NCBI GenBank assembly: GCA_030549495.1 | Contig: JAUIRK010001048.1 | Coordinates: forward strand, 1-64,000 | Origin: Nectonema munidae | Lineage: Eukaryota > Nematomorpha > Nectonematoida > Nectonematidae | DNA length: 64,000 bases | Direction of reading: 5' to 3' | Part shown: positions 53,161-62,728 of the stretch, in pieces | How the letters are laid out: every line of letters begins with the position of its first letter | How positions within the stretch are numbered: the stretch's first letter is position 1 | Made by a program: the position numbers and the translations under genes | Notes under the pieces: generated by a model | What the model was told of the DNA's origin: nothing | Seen by the model: the letters and a program-made list of their open reading frames with translations, nothing else | Database searches by the model: none

Positions 53161-53845
53161 GAAGTCAACGATGCTCAATGCTGCACGAAAGAAAGAAGAA
53201 TCTTATATTTGTTTCGTATCTGAAAGAGTATACAAAAAAATTGTCAACAATTTAATCTTGAAATTTTTTTCCAAAGTCCAGAAGGATTCAACTTTTTTGA
53301 AATAAATTAATTTGTGTGATACTTCATGATTTCCAAATAAAAATAAAAAATCTTCCTCAAATTCTTTGTCTGCCCCTCCAACTCCTATTTTCTGGCTACG
53401 CCACTGATTGATCCCCTATTACAAAATTTTTAATTTGTAGGTTAGTTCAACTTACTACCATTGTAAAATATTAAAAATTGTTCAAACCAAATCAGAGCAG
53501 TTTTAAATTACTAAAATTTATATTATAATAAAAATTGATTCCATTTTTAGATCCTTATTTTGCCAAAAAATTAAAGAATGTGTCAATACGCACATTTATT
53601 CTTGTTAAAATTGTAACTACAATTAGAATTACCGTATTCACTCGAAAAAGAGCCTGAATTTGAATAAAAACAGAGAAACTGGATATTTTTAAATAAATAG
53701 GCACCTGTCTAAAAAAAGAACATATTATTTAGTAACGTGAATCCAACAAAATCAATATGATGAATCGATAAAACTGAAAAAAACCTTTTACAAAAAATTG
53801 AAATAATAAACCCTAACCATGATGATCTTGACGATGAAAAATAAG
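53161..53845. other. AT-rich spacer with a hAT-type terminus at 53368-53406
   Basis: Positions 53368-53406 read CTGCCCCTCCAACTCCTATT followed by TTCTGGCTACGCCACTG. Read on the other strand this begins CAGTGGCGTAGCCAGAAAAT, a very common hAT-type end. No partner end is found nearby. The rest is AT-rich with no gene I recognise. Confidence 0.5.
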
Positions 53846-54168
53846 GGATCAAGTGTAGAATCTAACTCCAAAAAATTCAAGGGAAGAATCTGACCCCGGA
53901 AAATTAACCTGAGTTAGTGTTTTTTATCTAATTTTAAACCCATCATAAATTAGACTTTAGAGTTTGTGTTAGTAAAACAGGTAGAGTGCTTTAATTTTAG
54001 AGTTAGTAAACAAAATTTGATTTTAATTTTAGAGTTAGTATTATGTACATTACGTGTAAATGATTATAATCAATAAACTGTATCTTTTAAAAAAAAATTT
54101 TAATTTGAAAATACATTTATATTGACAATTGAAAAAGATTGTTAAATTTGATATTGCTGTGAAATTTG

Positions 54169-55013
54169 CTAGAATAAATTCTCAAAAGCGGTTTCCCCAT
54201 ATTTATCTCTCCAAATCATCTCGAATATGTATGCTTCTAACATATTTTTTCTACATCCTTTTATCTTTTTGACTTTATCTTCTTTTCTTCCCCAATAAGA
54301 TTCTATCGATTGTCTGTGAACACCCGTGTTCTTATCAACAAAATTCAGAGAATGATTTAGTTTCAATTTTTTTTGTATTTTCGAATAAGATTTCTACTGA
54401 TCAGAATGGATTGTAGTTTCGATCTTACGACTTTTTGAATAATTGGCAAAAGTGTGTTGGCTGTTCGGTCTTTTACTATCTTTATGTATCCAACAGAAGA
54501 ATGAAAAGAGGTATCAACCAGACCAAAAATCCATATAGCTTTTTCTGGAGCTCTTTCTTTATGAAATTTAACCTAATGTGAAAAGCATGACTCATCAATT
54601 TTACCAGGCCCTCTCAGTTTTTAACCATATGATTTTTACAAATTACTCTAAAAAACTAAACAAATCTATTACAATTTTTCGAGAAACTGAAGCTATAAGT
54701 TGTATTTTTAACAGAAATTTCCAAACTCCATAAATACATGACATGTAGCCACTGACTTGATTTTAAATTTGATTTGGCAAAAAAAGAATTTTGTCTCACA
54801 ATTTTTATTATTACATTTCCATTGATATTCATCTTTTGTTGAAGTTCTTTTATTCCAATTCATTGGTAAAGTACAATAATCACAATTCATTTGGTTGAAC
54901 AAAAGATTTTTTGGCTTCAAAAAGTTTATAATTTGTATATTGTCACTTTCATTAAATATTTTCAACAGAAAGCTTATGTAAAAATTATTATTCATATCAA
55001 TCTGGTGTTCCAT
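54169..55013 (-). pseudogene. Merlin (ISXO2/IS1595-like) transposase, broken
   Basis: Three minus-strand pieces follow the family order. The first (55013-54708) has a zinc ribbon, C44-x2-C47 and C67-x4-C72, in a context reading DEYQWKCNNKNC. The second (about 54600-54480) has KIDESCFSH with the first catalytic Asp (54588-54599), an in-frame stop two codons after SCFS, then AIWIFGLVDTSFHSS with the second Asp. The third (54366-54169) has VDKNTGVHRQSIESYWG with the third acidic residue, then MIWRDKYG, the usual C-terminal block. In life the protein is a DDE transposase that cuts and pastes its element with an 8-bp duplication. All three catalytic positions survive, but stops and frame changes make it inactive. 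Confidence 0.8.
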
Positions 55014-55198
55014 TTTAGTACTGGTGTAAATGAAAAGAGCAGAAGAAAAACTTTGTTCGATCTTGAAATCGTCTGCTTAATTTTCATTAGATAAGTTCGG
55101 AAAAATCCATGTTCAATAAAAAATAAAAAACTCAAATTTTGAAATAAAATTTTATTGAAAAAAAAATTTAACTTTTCGAGAGAAATTTCTGGAATTAC

Positions 55199-55255
55199 GA
55201 TCAAGTGTAGAATCTGACTCTCAAAATGTTTTGGGGTCAGATTCTACACTTGATC
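55199..55255. repeat. 57-bp palindromic pair of Merlin terminal repeats
   Basis: GATCAAGTGTAGAATCTGAC starting at 55199 is followed within 30 bp by its reverse complement ending at 55255. The element's right end is therefore a hairpin made of two opposed terminal repeats. A second palindrome, TGATCTAAAA-TAAA-TTTTAGATCA, overlaps the end at 55251-55274. Confidence 0.75.
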
Positions 55256-55256
55256 T

Positions 55257-55497
55257 AAAATAAATTTTAGATCAGTGTTTCGTTCTCTCCATCTGGACCC
55301 CCAAGCGTTCCACATTACTTTTATAAGGGTCTTTTAAAATTTGGAGTCAAACAAATTATGCAAATTTTAATCTTGTTAAGGAAAGCATTTTAACGGCTCT
55401 GACATTTGATGTAAATTAAATTATCTTAGATTAGATGTTGACCCCTTGCTATATATCTAAGATATCTTTAAAACAGTCAAAATTATTTGCCAATTGA
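55257..55497. other. 5' flank of the tRNA gene
   Basis: AT-rich sequence with no gene. A CAGTGTTTCGTTCTCTCC stretch at 55273 has the look of a hAT end, but no partner end is present. Upstream control of the tRNA is not visible here; it is carried by the internal promoter. Confidence 0.4.
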
Positions 55498-55570
55498 GCC
55501 TCGGTAGCTCAGTCGGTAGAGCATTAGGCTTTTAACCTAAGGGTCTTGGGTTCGAGCCCCAACCGAGGCG
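55498..55570 (+). tRNA. tRNA-Lys (anticodon TTT)
   Basis: This is a complete 73-nt cloverleaf. The acceptor stem GCCTCGG (55498-55504) pairs with CCGAGGC (55563-55569), with discriminator G at 55570. The D arm is GCTC/GAGC. The anticodon stem TTAGG/CCTAA encloses the loop CTTTTAA, with anticodon TTT at 55531-55533, reading Lys AAA/AAG codons. The T arm TTGGG/CCCAA encloses TTCGAGC. Every stem pairs without a mismatch, there is no intron, and CCA is not encoded, as in eukaryotes. The internal A box (TAGCTCAGTCGG, 55505-55516) and B box (GGTTCGAGCCC, 55549-55559) are intact. This is the one clearly functional-looking gene in the window. Confidence 0.97.
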
Positions 55571-55574
55571 TTTA

Positions 55575-55579
55575 TTTTT
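55575..55579 (+). terminator. Pol III terminator of the tRNA-Lys gene
   Basis: A run of five T residues begins four bases after the mature 3' end of the tRNA, the standard RNA polymerase III stop signal. Confidence 0.8.
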
Positions 55580-56813
55580 ATCTAATTAAAAAAAGTTTTT
55601 TTTTAATTTATATGAAAGTAGTTCATTTAATTTAGTAATTTTCTTTTAATTCACTAATAATAATCTTTAATTTATAATATATCTAATCCAAGATAAATTA
55701 TTTAACCTTCAACTCGATTTTTCTAATAGAAACACGAACAAAAAATGGTCGTTATTTCATTTTCACATGGGTAGACTTTTTTGTAATATATTTATATATG
55801 TTAGCATTGAAATCTGTAAACAAGTTTGATCAATTTTTTTCCAAAGTCTAAATTGAAAAAAAAATTATTTACTGATACAATAAAGAAGTTTAATGAAAAA
55901 AATAATGTGAATTATTCTCAAAACCTATAATTAATAAAAGCATTTTTGGAAAGTATCCTTAAGGGCGGAAGTATAATTTAGTTAGTTATATTGCTATATA
56001 GTTATCAGGCCATTATACTAAGTGAGTTCTTAGTGTTGTAAGAACCCCTCTTACCATTTCTGGATATGCACGTAACCTGTGAAAAATTTACAATACACAG
56101 ATCATGGTAGAAAAAACCTCAATTTTTATGTCTCCTCTCTTTATAACATTGGTTCCCAAACTGGGGGACGTCACCTTCCCCCCACCCCCTCAGAGGGGTT
56201 TAAGTAATTTAATAAACACAGAATGATTAAACAGATATTTTTCAAAGTAATAAATATAAATAAAAAGTATTTTTTATTGACATTGACAATTTAGTTTGTT
56301 TTGCAGTTACGAACTAAAAGAGCAAAATGATAAAAAGCAACAATGGAAGCTTTGGAACTCAAAGAAAGAAGCGCTTCGTTAAAAAAAAGATACCATAAAG
56401 ATCAAGAAAGAGATAAGCTTAATTATTTATTCAAAAGTTTAGGAAATGCGGGTTAGCATTGGCGTCTTTAATTATATTAAAATTACTTTGATTTTTGTAA
56501 TGAATGGTAATAATAAAGAATGGGTTATTATATTGGTGTATATTTACGTTGATGATAAAAAAGTATTTAGAGAATGAAAAATGTCACGAGAAATGAAGTA
56601 GCATTGGCAAAATGAAGAAATAAAGAGCCTGTCCACAGTCAGGTATAAAAAGGTGAGACAGGATTGAAAATTTTTTTAATTCTTTTGAATGGAGAGAACA
56701 TTGTTCGTTTGATTAAAAAGGGTTATCTTTTTTAAAGGATTTAAGGACGACCATGCAATATTTCATTGGGAAGATGTAATTTCGATCGTTGGATATAGTA
56801 AGAAAAGCATTAA
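55580..56813. other. AT-rich spacer with a hAT-type terminus at 56147
   Basis: CATTGGTTCCCAAACTGGGG (56147-56166), continuing into a C-rich stretch, is the form of a hAT Charlie-type end (CAGTGGTTCCCAAACT). The matching opposite end is not found before 56810, so it is a solo or diverged remnant. A 38-codon frame starting at 56344 (MEALELKERSASLKK...) is too short to assign. The rest holds nothing I recognise. TTAA at 56810-56813 is the target site of the next element. Confidence 0.45.
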
Positions 56814-56904
56814 CCCTATTAGTGCTGGGCAAAATTTGTCCACTCAAGTGCTGGGGTGGGAGCGTAAAGTGCCCCCACCCCTATTTTTCTCAGATATTAA
56901 TAAG

Positions 56905-58085
56905 TTTTTATAAATATTTTTAATGTTACATATATATTTCAACTATCCTGAATTCAGTGGTGATGTCCATTTTTTTATCAAAATCAATCAAACCTGTCAA
57001 AAAATTGATTTATATTTGATAGCTCATCTCAAAAAAGAACTTTTTATTTAAATAATTATATAAAGTTTTTTACACATGTATACCCATTTTCAAATATGCT
57101 GAATTCAGTGGTGATATTCATTTTTTATGAAAATCAACCAAACCTGTCAAAAAATTGATCTAAATGTAACAGCCCATCTCAAAAAGAAACTTTTTATCTA
57201 AATAATTATATAAAGTTTTTTACACATGTATACCCATTTTCAAATATGCTGAATTCAGTGGTGATATTCATTTTTTATGAAAATCAATCAAACCTGTCAA
57301 AAATTGATCTAAATGTAACAGCCCATCTCAAAAAGAAACTTTTTATCTAAATAATTATATAATGTTTTTTACACATCCATTTTCAAGCATGCTGAATTCA
57401 GTGGTGATATTCATTTTTTTATAAAAATCATTCAAACCTGTCAAAAAACTGATTTACATATGACAGCTCATCTCAAAAAAGAAACTTTTTATCTATATAA
57501 TTATATATTATTTTTTACACATATATACCCTTTTTCAAGCATGCTGAATTCAGCCGTGATATTCATTTTTTTTTATAAAAATCAATTAAAGTTATCAAAG
57601 CATTGATTTATATATGACAGCTCATCTTAAAAAGAAACTTTTTATCTAAGTAATAATATAAAGTTTTTTACACATATATACCCATTTTTAAGCATACGTA
57701 CGTAATTCAGTGGTGAAATTCATTTTTTTTTATGAAAATCAATCTAAACTGTCAAAAAAATTGATTTATCCCAAAAAAAAAGGATCTGACACGATTTTTT
57801 GAATTAGAGAATTACGTTTAATAGAAAGTATAGGGAGATGATGAAGTTTACCGTGTATGGCATTTTACACACATATAACCATTTTCAAGTAGGCTGTGTT
57901 TACTGGTTATATTCCTTTTTTTTTATAAAAAAAATTAGTCAAACCCGACAAAATAATTTAAATATGAGCCCATGTCAAAATTAGAATTTTTATTCTTATA
58001 AAAAGTTTTTTATACATTTCAAGTATGTAGAATTTAATCGCGATGTCATTTTTTATGAAATCAATAAAACATGTCAAAAAAATCG
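56905..58085 (+). repeat. left internal tandem repeat block of TTAA element copy 2
   Basis: About eight ~150-bp units with the same landmarks as copy 1. CTGAATTCAG occurs near 56946, 57098, 57248, 57389 and 57543, then more diverged units follow, including the TACGTACGTAATTCAG variant near 57700. Unit-by-unit correspondence with copy 1, including the odd units, shows that the block was already present in the common ancestor. Confidence 0.85.
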
Positions 58086-59099
58086 ATAATTCACTCAAAA
58101 TATTTCATTCTACAGAAACTTATGTAACTCGATAGGACCTCCATTTTTTTGGCTACAAATTCGTTATCGACTTGTAGTCTCTACGTCATATTATAATTTA
58201 CAGTATGTAATTTTGCTATTCATTCCATGATGATCCTTTCTTGGTAGCTCTTTTTTCATTATAAATTTATATTCTTCAATGTGTGTTCGAAAATTTTTTT
58301 ATAATGATAAAATTACTTTTTTCCTCTCTCAAAGCATTCTGATTAAAGAATCTTCTTGATGATCTTAGACTTTTTAATCAGTATCGTGTATTTTATTATC
58401 AGGCCTGAATATTTGTTAACCAATCTCATTTCAAAGGTTTTTTTTCTGATGAATCATTCGTGATGTTCATTGTTCAATTACAAAAAGTTGTCCACGTTCT
58501 TCATCTAAAAAATTATTTCTTTTACGCAAAAGGAAAAAGATGGACAAATTCAATTTAAATTAAAAATATCTTGATAGTGACTAAATTCTCACATATTGGC
58601 ATCTGTGCCATTTTTGATAAATCTGACCTATTCTTAATTTTCAGATTTCCTACCCATCTTAGCTAAATGTTAATTGTAATCCTATATGATAAGATATAGA
58701 TTTAAATATTTTTCATTTTTAAAAGAGGAACTTCTTTTTCACAGTCAAAATCTTTTTGAAGCATCTATTATATAATTAGACCACTTCCTAGTTCATTAGA
58801 ACATTGTAGATCTTCCATTTAGTCAAGATACATATTTTTTTAATTATTTGTTTTGATCACATGTTCTCTTTTAAATTAGTTTTCAACTTGGTTCCTTCTC
58901 TCATACAAATTTTCAAAAGATTTTATAATACGTTTTGTTTTTTTTAATAAATATTTCATACTCAAGATGATTGCAGCCATTTTTTGAAAATTTTTTACAG
59001 AACTGATTTTCAGGCATACATTACTAATTCAATTGCCACTTCGAGATATTTTTTAACGGTATTATCCAAAATCCAGTACAGAAATAAATTAAGCATAGT

Positions 59100-60610
59100 C
59101 GATTTGGTATAAAACAGATATTTTATTTTTTTGAAAATATTTTTGAAGACAATATCTAGAAGTAAACCGCAAATCTGAAAGCTTTCAGATATTTTAAAAC
59201 CATAAATGCCAAAACATAGTCTAAAAATGAAACCAGCATCTTCCATTTGGCATAAAAACAGATATTTTATTTAAATTTCAAAAATATTTCTGTAGACATT
59301 AGACGTAAATCGAACATTTCATTGATACTTTCAGACATTTAAAACCTCTAAATGCAAAAAATGATTTCAGAAATAAAAATTATCATCGTCGAATTGGTAT
59401 AAAAACATATATTTCATGTAAAATTAAAGAGAATATTTTGGGATATAGTTTTACGACATAAACCGCAAATTTGATTGACACTAGCAGTAAAACCTCTAAA
59501 TGCGAAAACTGTGTTCAGAAATGAAATTATCATGATCTATTTGCTATAAAAACATATATTCCACGTAAAATTTGAATCAATATTTTTGAAAACAAATTTT
59601 AGAACTAAACGCAAATTTGATTGATACTTATAGGTATTTTCAAATTCAAACTGCAAAAATTGAATCCATAAATGAAACTAACATGGTTGATTTGGTATAA
59701 AAACATATATTAAATTGTAAAATTTGAATTAATGTTTTTGGAGACAATTTTTAGAAGTAAACCGCAAATTTCATTAACACTTATAAGTGTTTTCACATCC
59801 TAAATGTAAAAAATGAGTTCAGAAATGAAAACAGCATGCTTGATTTGGTATAAAAACATATATTTCATGTAAAATTGAAAGAATATTTTTGGAGATAGCT
59901 TTTAGAAGTAAACCGCAAATTTGATTGAAATTGACAGATATTTTAAAACCTCTAAATGTGGAAAATGAGTTCAGAAATGAAAACAGCATGGTTGATTTGT
60001 TATAAAAACATATATTTCATTGTAAAATTTGAGTGAATGTATTTGGAGACAATTTTTATAAGTAAACCGCAGATTTAATTCACACTTATAGGTATTTTCA
60101 CATCCTAAACGTAAAAATGAGTCCAGAAATGAAACCAGCATGGCCGATTTAGTATAACACATATATTCCATTGTAAAATTTGAATGAATGTTTTTGGAGA
60201 TAATTTTTAGAAGTAAACCGCAAATATGATTAACACTTATAGGTATTTTCAGATCCTAAACGTAAAAATTGAGTACTAAAATAAAACCAGGATGGCCGAT
60301 TTAGTATAACACATATATTTTATGTAAAATGTGAAGGAATGTTTTTGGAGACAATTTTCAGAAGTAAACCGCAAATTTGATTAACACATAGGTATTTTCA
60401 AATCCTAAATGTAAAAAATGAGTCCAGAAATGAAAACCACAAGATCGATTTGGTATAAAACATATATTTTATGTAATATGTGAAGGAATATTTTGGAGGC
60501 AATTTTCAGAAGTAAACCGCAAATTTGATTAACATTTATAGGTATTTTCAAATCCTAAATGTAAAAAATGAAAACAGCATGACCGATTTAGTATAAAAAC
60601 ATATATTTCA
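59100..60610 (+). repeat. right internal tandem repeat block of TTAA element copy 2 (about 10 units)
   Basis: The AGTAAACCGCAAAT landmark, with mutations, recurs near 59162, 59310, 59460, 59606, 59757, 59911, 60063, 60213, 60363 and 60514, giving a period of close to 150 bp. Copy 1 has about half as many units, so this block has expanded or contracted since the copies separated. Confidence 0.85.
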
Positions 60611-61014
60611 TGTAAAATTTGAAGGTATATTTTATTAGATACATTTTTGATCAATCAAATTTTGATTGACATTTTCTAAAAAAGTAGCCATGATTATTGA
60701 AAAAATTAAATATATAAAGTGTTATGCGTTCCAAACTGTATATAATTATAAATTTTCAGGGTATTATATAATATAGATCCTAAGTTATAAACTTAAGTAC
60801 AGATAATGTCAAAATTTTGCTGAAAAATTTTAATTTTTGATTTTGATTGACAGTTTTGGACATGAAAGGGTCATTCAACTACCATGAAAATGGTTTCAAA
60901 AGATGCAGCTAGCGATTTTAGGAAAAGACAAAATTTGAAGGGATATGATTGAGCCAATTTTCTACAATTAATTTTTTAGTGAAGTTTTACGCCCCCCAGC
61001 ACTAATAGGGTTAA

Positions 61015-62452
61015 AAGAAAATTTCCCTTTTTCTTATTCCTGGTTTAAAATAATAATAAAATAATTACTTTGATTCCTTAACTTCGTTTTTATGATTAGA
61101 AGTTTGATTTTAGAAATTTTGCTTTTTTCAATCTAATACCAGTTTAGGATTTTGGGAAGGTTGTAGTTTTAACATCCTAAATAAATTTTAACAGTACAAA
61201 AAAGATAAAATGTTGACAGAAAAAGATAATTTTATTTTAAACTTCTTTAACTCTTTAGATAACAAGAAGGGAAATGACATCATAGCAAGGAAGATTTGTG
61301 ATGACATACAAAAATGTTTGAAGTTTACAAAGCTTATTTTGCCATGCTAAATTTTGGATCAAAAAGCAGGATCCTTCCCATTGTCGAACTGACAAAAATG
61401 CGCTTGATCTTCTATTTTCTATTGCACCAGATCCTCACAGTGCTGATCTATCAACCACAAGAGGAAGAAAGGAACGAACCAGACATATACGCCAATGTCT
61501 AAAAAACTTGTTTGCAATAAATTTGTCATCTCAACACTTGATAGCTAGTAGGTCTTGCAATTAATCAAGTCCATACTTTAATTACTGTTTCATTCAAAGC
61601 ATTTATATTCTGTGAAAGTCTATAAGCTTGAGTTATTTTGTTTCGGTTTGAGTTTTGAATTATTATATACTCCAGTTAAACTCTAGTCCTAGCCCTATGC
61701 TCCCCATACTAGGTTTAGTTAGTTTTCAAGAAAATGAACCCTTCGGTTGATAACTGTGCGTATGTAGCTGGTTAGTTTAATTAGCATTATTCACAAATAA
61801 TAATTAACAAGCTAAATATAAAACCTACTTATTTGCCTACATAGCAAACTATCAATCAAAATTTATACCCCAACTAAACTCAATTATAGAATCTTATCCC
61901 GCAAACCTCTCCAAACTCTTTTGTGGTGGATATATTCTACAATTGATACGAGAGAACTTTTAGCTAGCATAAAATGTCAATTCATAACCTAGAGTACATC
62001 TTTGTTTTAATGGTAATTATATTTAATTTTGAAATGGAATTACGGCACCACCAAGATAATACCTTCAATAACACAGGCCGAAGACCTACAAGAGAATCTA
62101 TTTTTGTTTATCAGGTAAAAATAGTAATCTTCAATCAACACTATGGATAAGAGTGATAATAATATAGTGATGGCATATTGATTCAGCTTAGGCCTGTGCG
62201 ATTGTGTAGATTCAAGTATAAGCTTGTAGTGTGAAGTGATTTCCCAATGTTATGCATCTTTGGTTGTACGAGGGAAAAGCTCTATGTTCACACTATTCAC
62301 AATAATAGGGTGATGTATCTCCTCACTTGCATATTATCTACATTATACATGTATCAATAGAAGGGGTATGAGAGATTTAAGCGATTTACCTACCTCAGTC
62401 TTCTTCTCTTTTTACATCGGAGAGTAACATTTTTTGGGGCAAGTAGTGTCTA
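61015..62452. other. AT-rich region with an unassigned coding-like stretch at about 61208-61560
   Basis: Around 61208-61350 one plus frame reads MLTEKDNFILNFFNSLDN and onward for about 46 codons. Around 61390-61540 another plus frame gives ALDLLFSIAPDPHSADLS and a basic, Arg-rich tail. A third frame, 61314-61502, is open for 62 codons. The composition is more protein-like than in neighbouring DNA, but I recognise no family. This may be a pseudogene fragment. The remainder up to 62452 shows nothing definite. Confidence 0.35.
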
Positions 62453-62728
62453 CCAGTGGCGGATCCAGAAATTTCTTATAGGAGGGCCGAAATCTATTTA
62501 AATTTTTTGCAATTTTGCTAAAAGTATTCAGAGAATACGACAGTTGTATTATGTCATTTAGAATTCCACTTGTCATATCGTTGATATAAACGTAATCAAC
62601 TACCAAAAAATATTGTTTTAGGAAATACCCCTTAACAAAATTAGTAAGGGTAATTTTCGAAGCCATTTATCATAGGGTGGGGGAGGGGGGGGCTAGGCCC
62701 ATGAGGCCCCTCTTGGATCCGCCACTGG
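62453..62728. mobile_element. 276-bp inverted-repeat element flanked by CTA
   Basis: The left end is CCAGTGGCGGATCCAGAAAT. The right end, read inward, is CCAGTGGCGGATCCAAGAGG. The first 15 bases are identical. Both sides are flanked by CTA (62450-62452 and 62729-62731), a possible 3-bp target duplication. The interior has a G-rich run before the right end (about 62676-62690) and no real gene; the antisense frame 62412-62666 crosses the left boundary and is spurious. The terminal motif is common among hAT-like ends, but a 3-bp duplication would suggest PIF/Harbinger or CACTA types. The superfamily is left open. Confidence 0.7.

Larger units (their letters stand above)
53846..55256 (-). mobile_element. 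Merlin DNA transposon, degraded
   Basis: The left terminus GATCAAGTGTAGAATCTAAC (from 53847) and the right terminus, read inward, GATCAAGTGTAGAATCTGAC (from 55255), are near-perfect inverted repeats. The 8-bp flanks AAAATAAG (53838-53845) and AAAATAAA (55257-55264) differ at one base and fit the 8-bp target duplication of Merlin. A minus-strand ISXO2-like transposase relic fills the interior. Each end has a second partial copy of the terminal motif: AGAATCTGACCCC near 53886 and a full inverted copy at 55199-55226. The 1.4-kb length is usual for the superfamily. Confidence 0.8.
56814..61010 (+). mobile_element. non-autonomous TTAA transposon (piggyBac-like), copy 2, 4197 bp
   Basis: The 16-bp CCCTATTAGTGCTGGG ends and flanking TTAA (56810-56813 and 61011-61014) are as in copy 1, with the same internal order and orientation. 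The left repeat block spans about 56905-58085, the core about 58085-59100 and the right block about 59100-60610. Long stretches of the core are nearly identical to copy 1 (for example 58545-58635 against 51370-51460). Both copies therefore derive from a recent common source. It is longer than copy 1 chiefly because the right block has about twice as many units. No transposase is present. Confidence 0.85.

Noticed and set aside
55273-55320. hAT-like end CAGTGTTTCG...
   Set aside because: No partner terminus or transposase fragment nearby and the motif is short; kept only as a remark.
56344-56460. 38-codon frame MEALELKERSASLKK...
   Set aside because: Too short, no family match, no supporting context.
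59010-60171. Minus-strand frames in copy 2 resembling those in copy 1
   Set aside because: The shared residues reflect the ~150-bp DNA repeat; one frame resembles another because of tandem duplication, not protein conservation.
62412-62666. 84-residue minus-strand frame
   Set aside because: It crosses the left boundary of the 276-bp inverted-repeat element and has no domain, so it is a chance frame.
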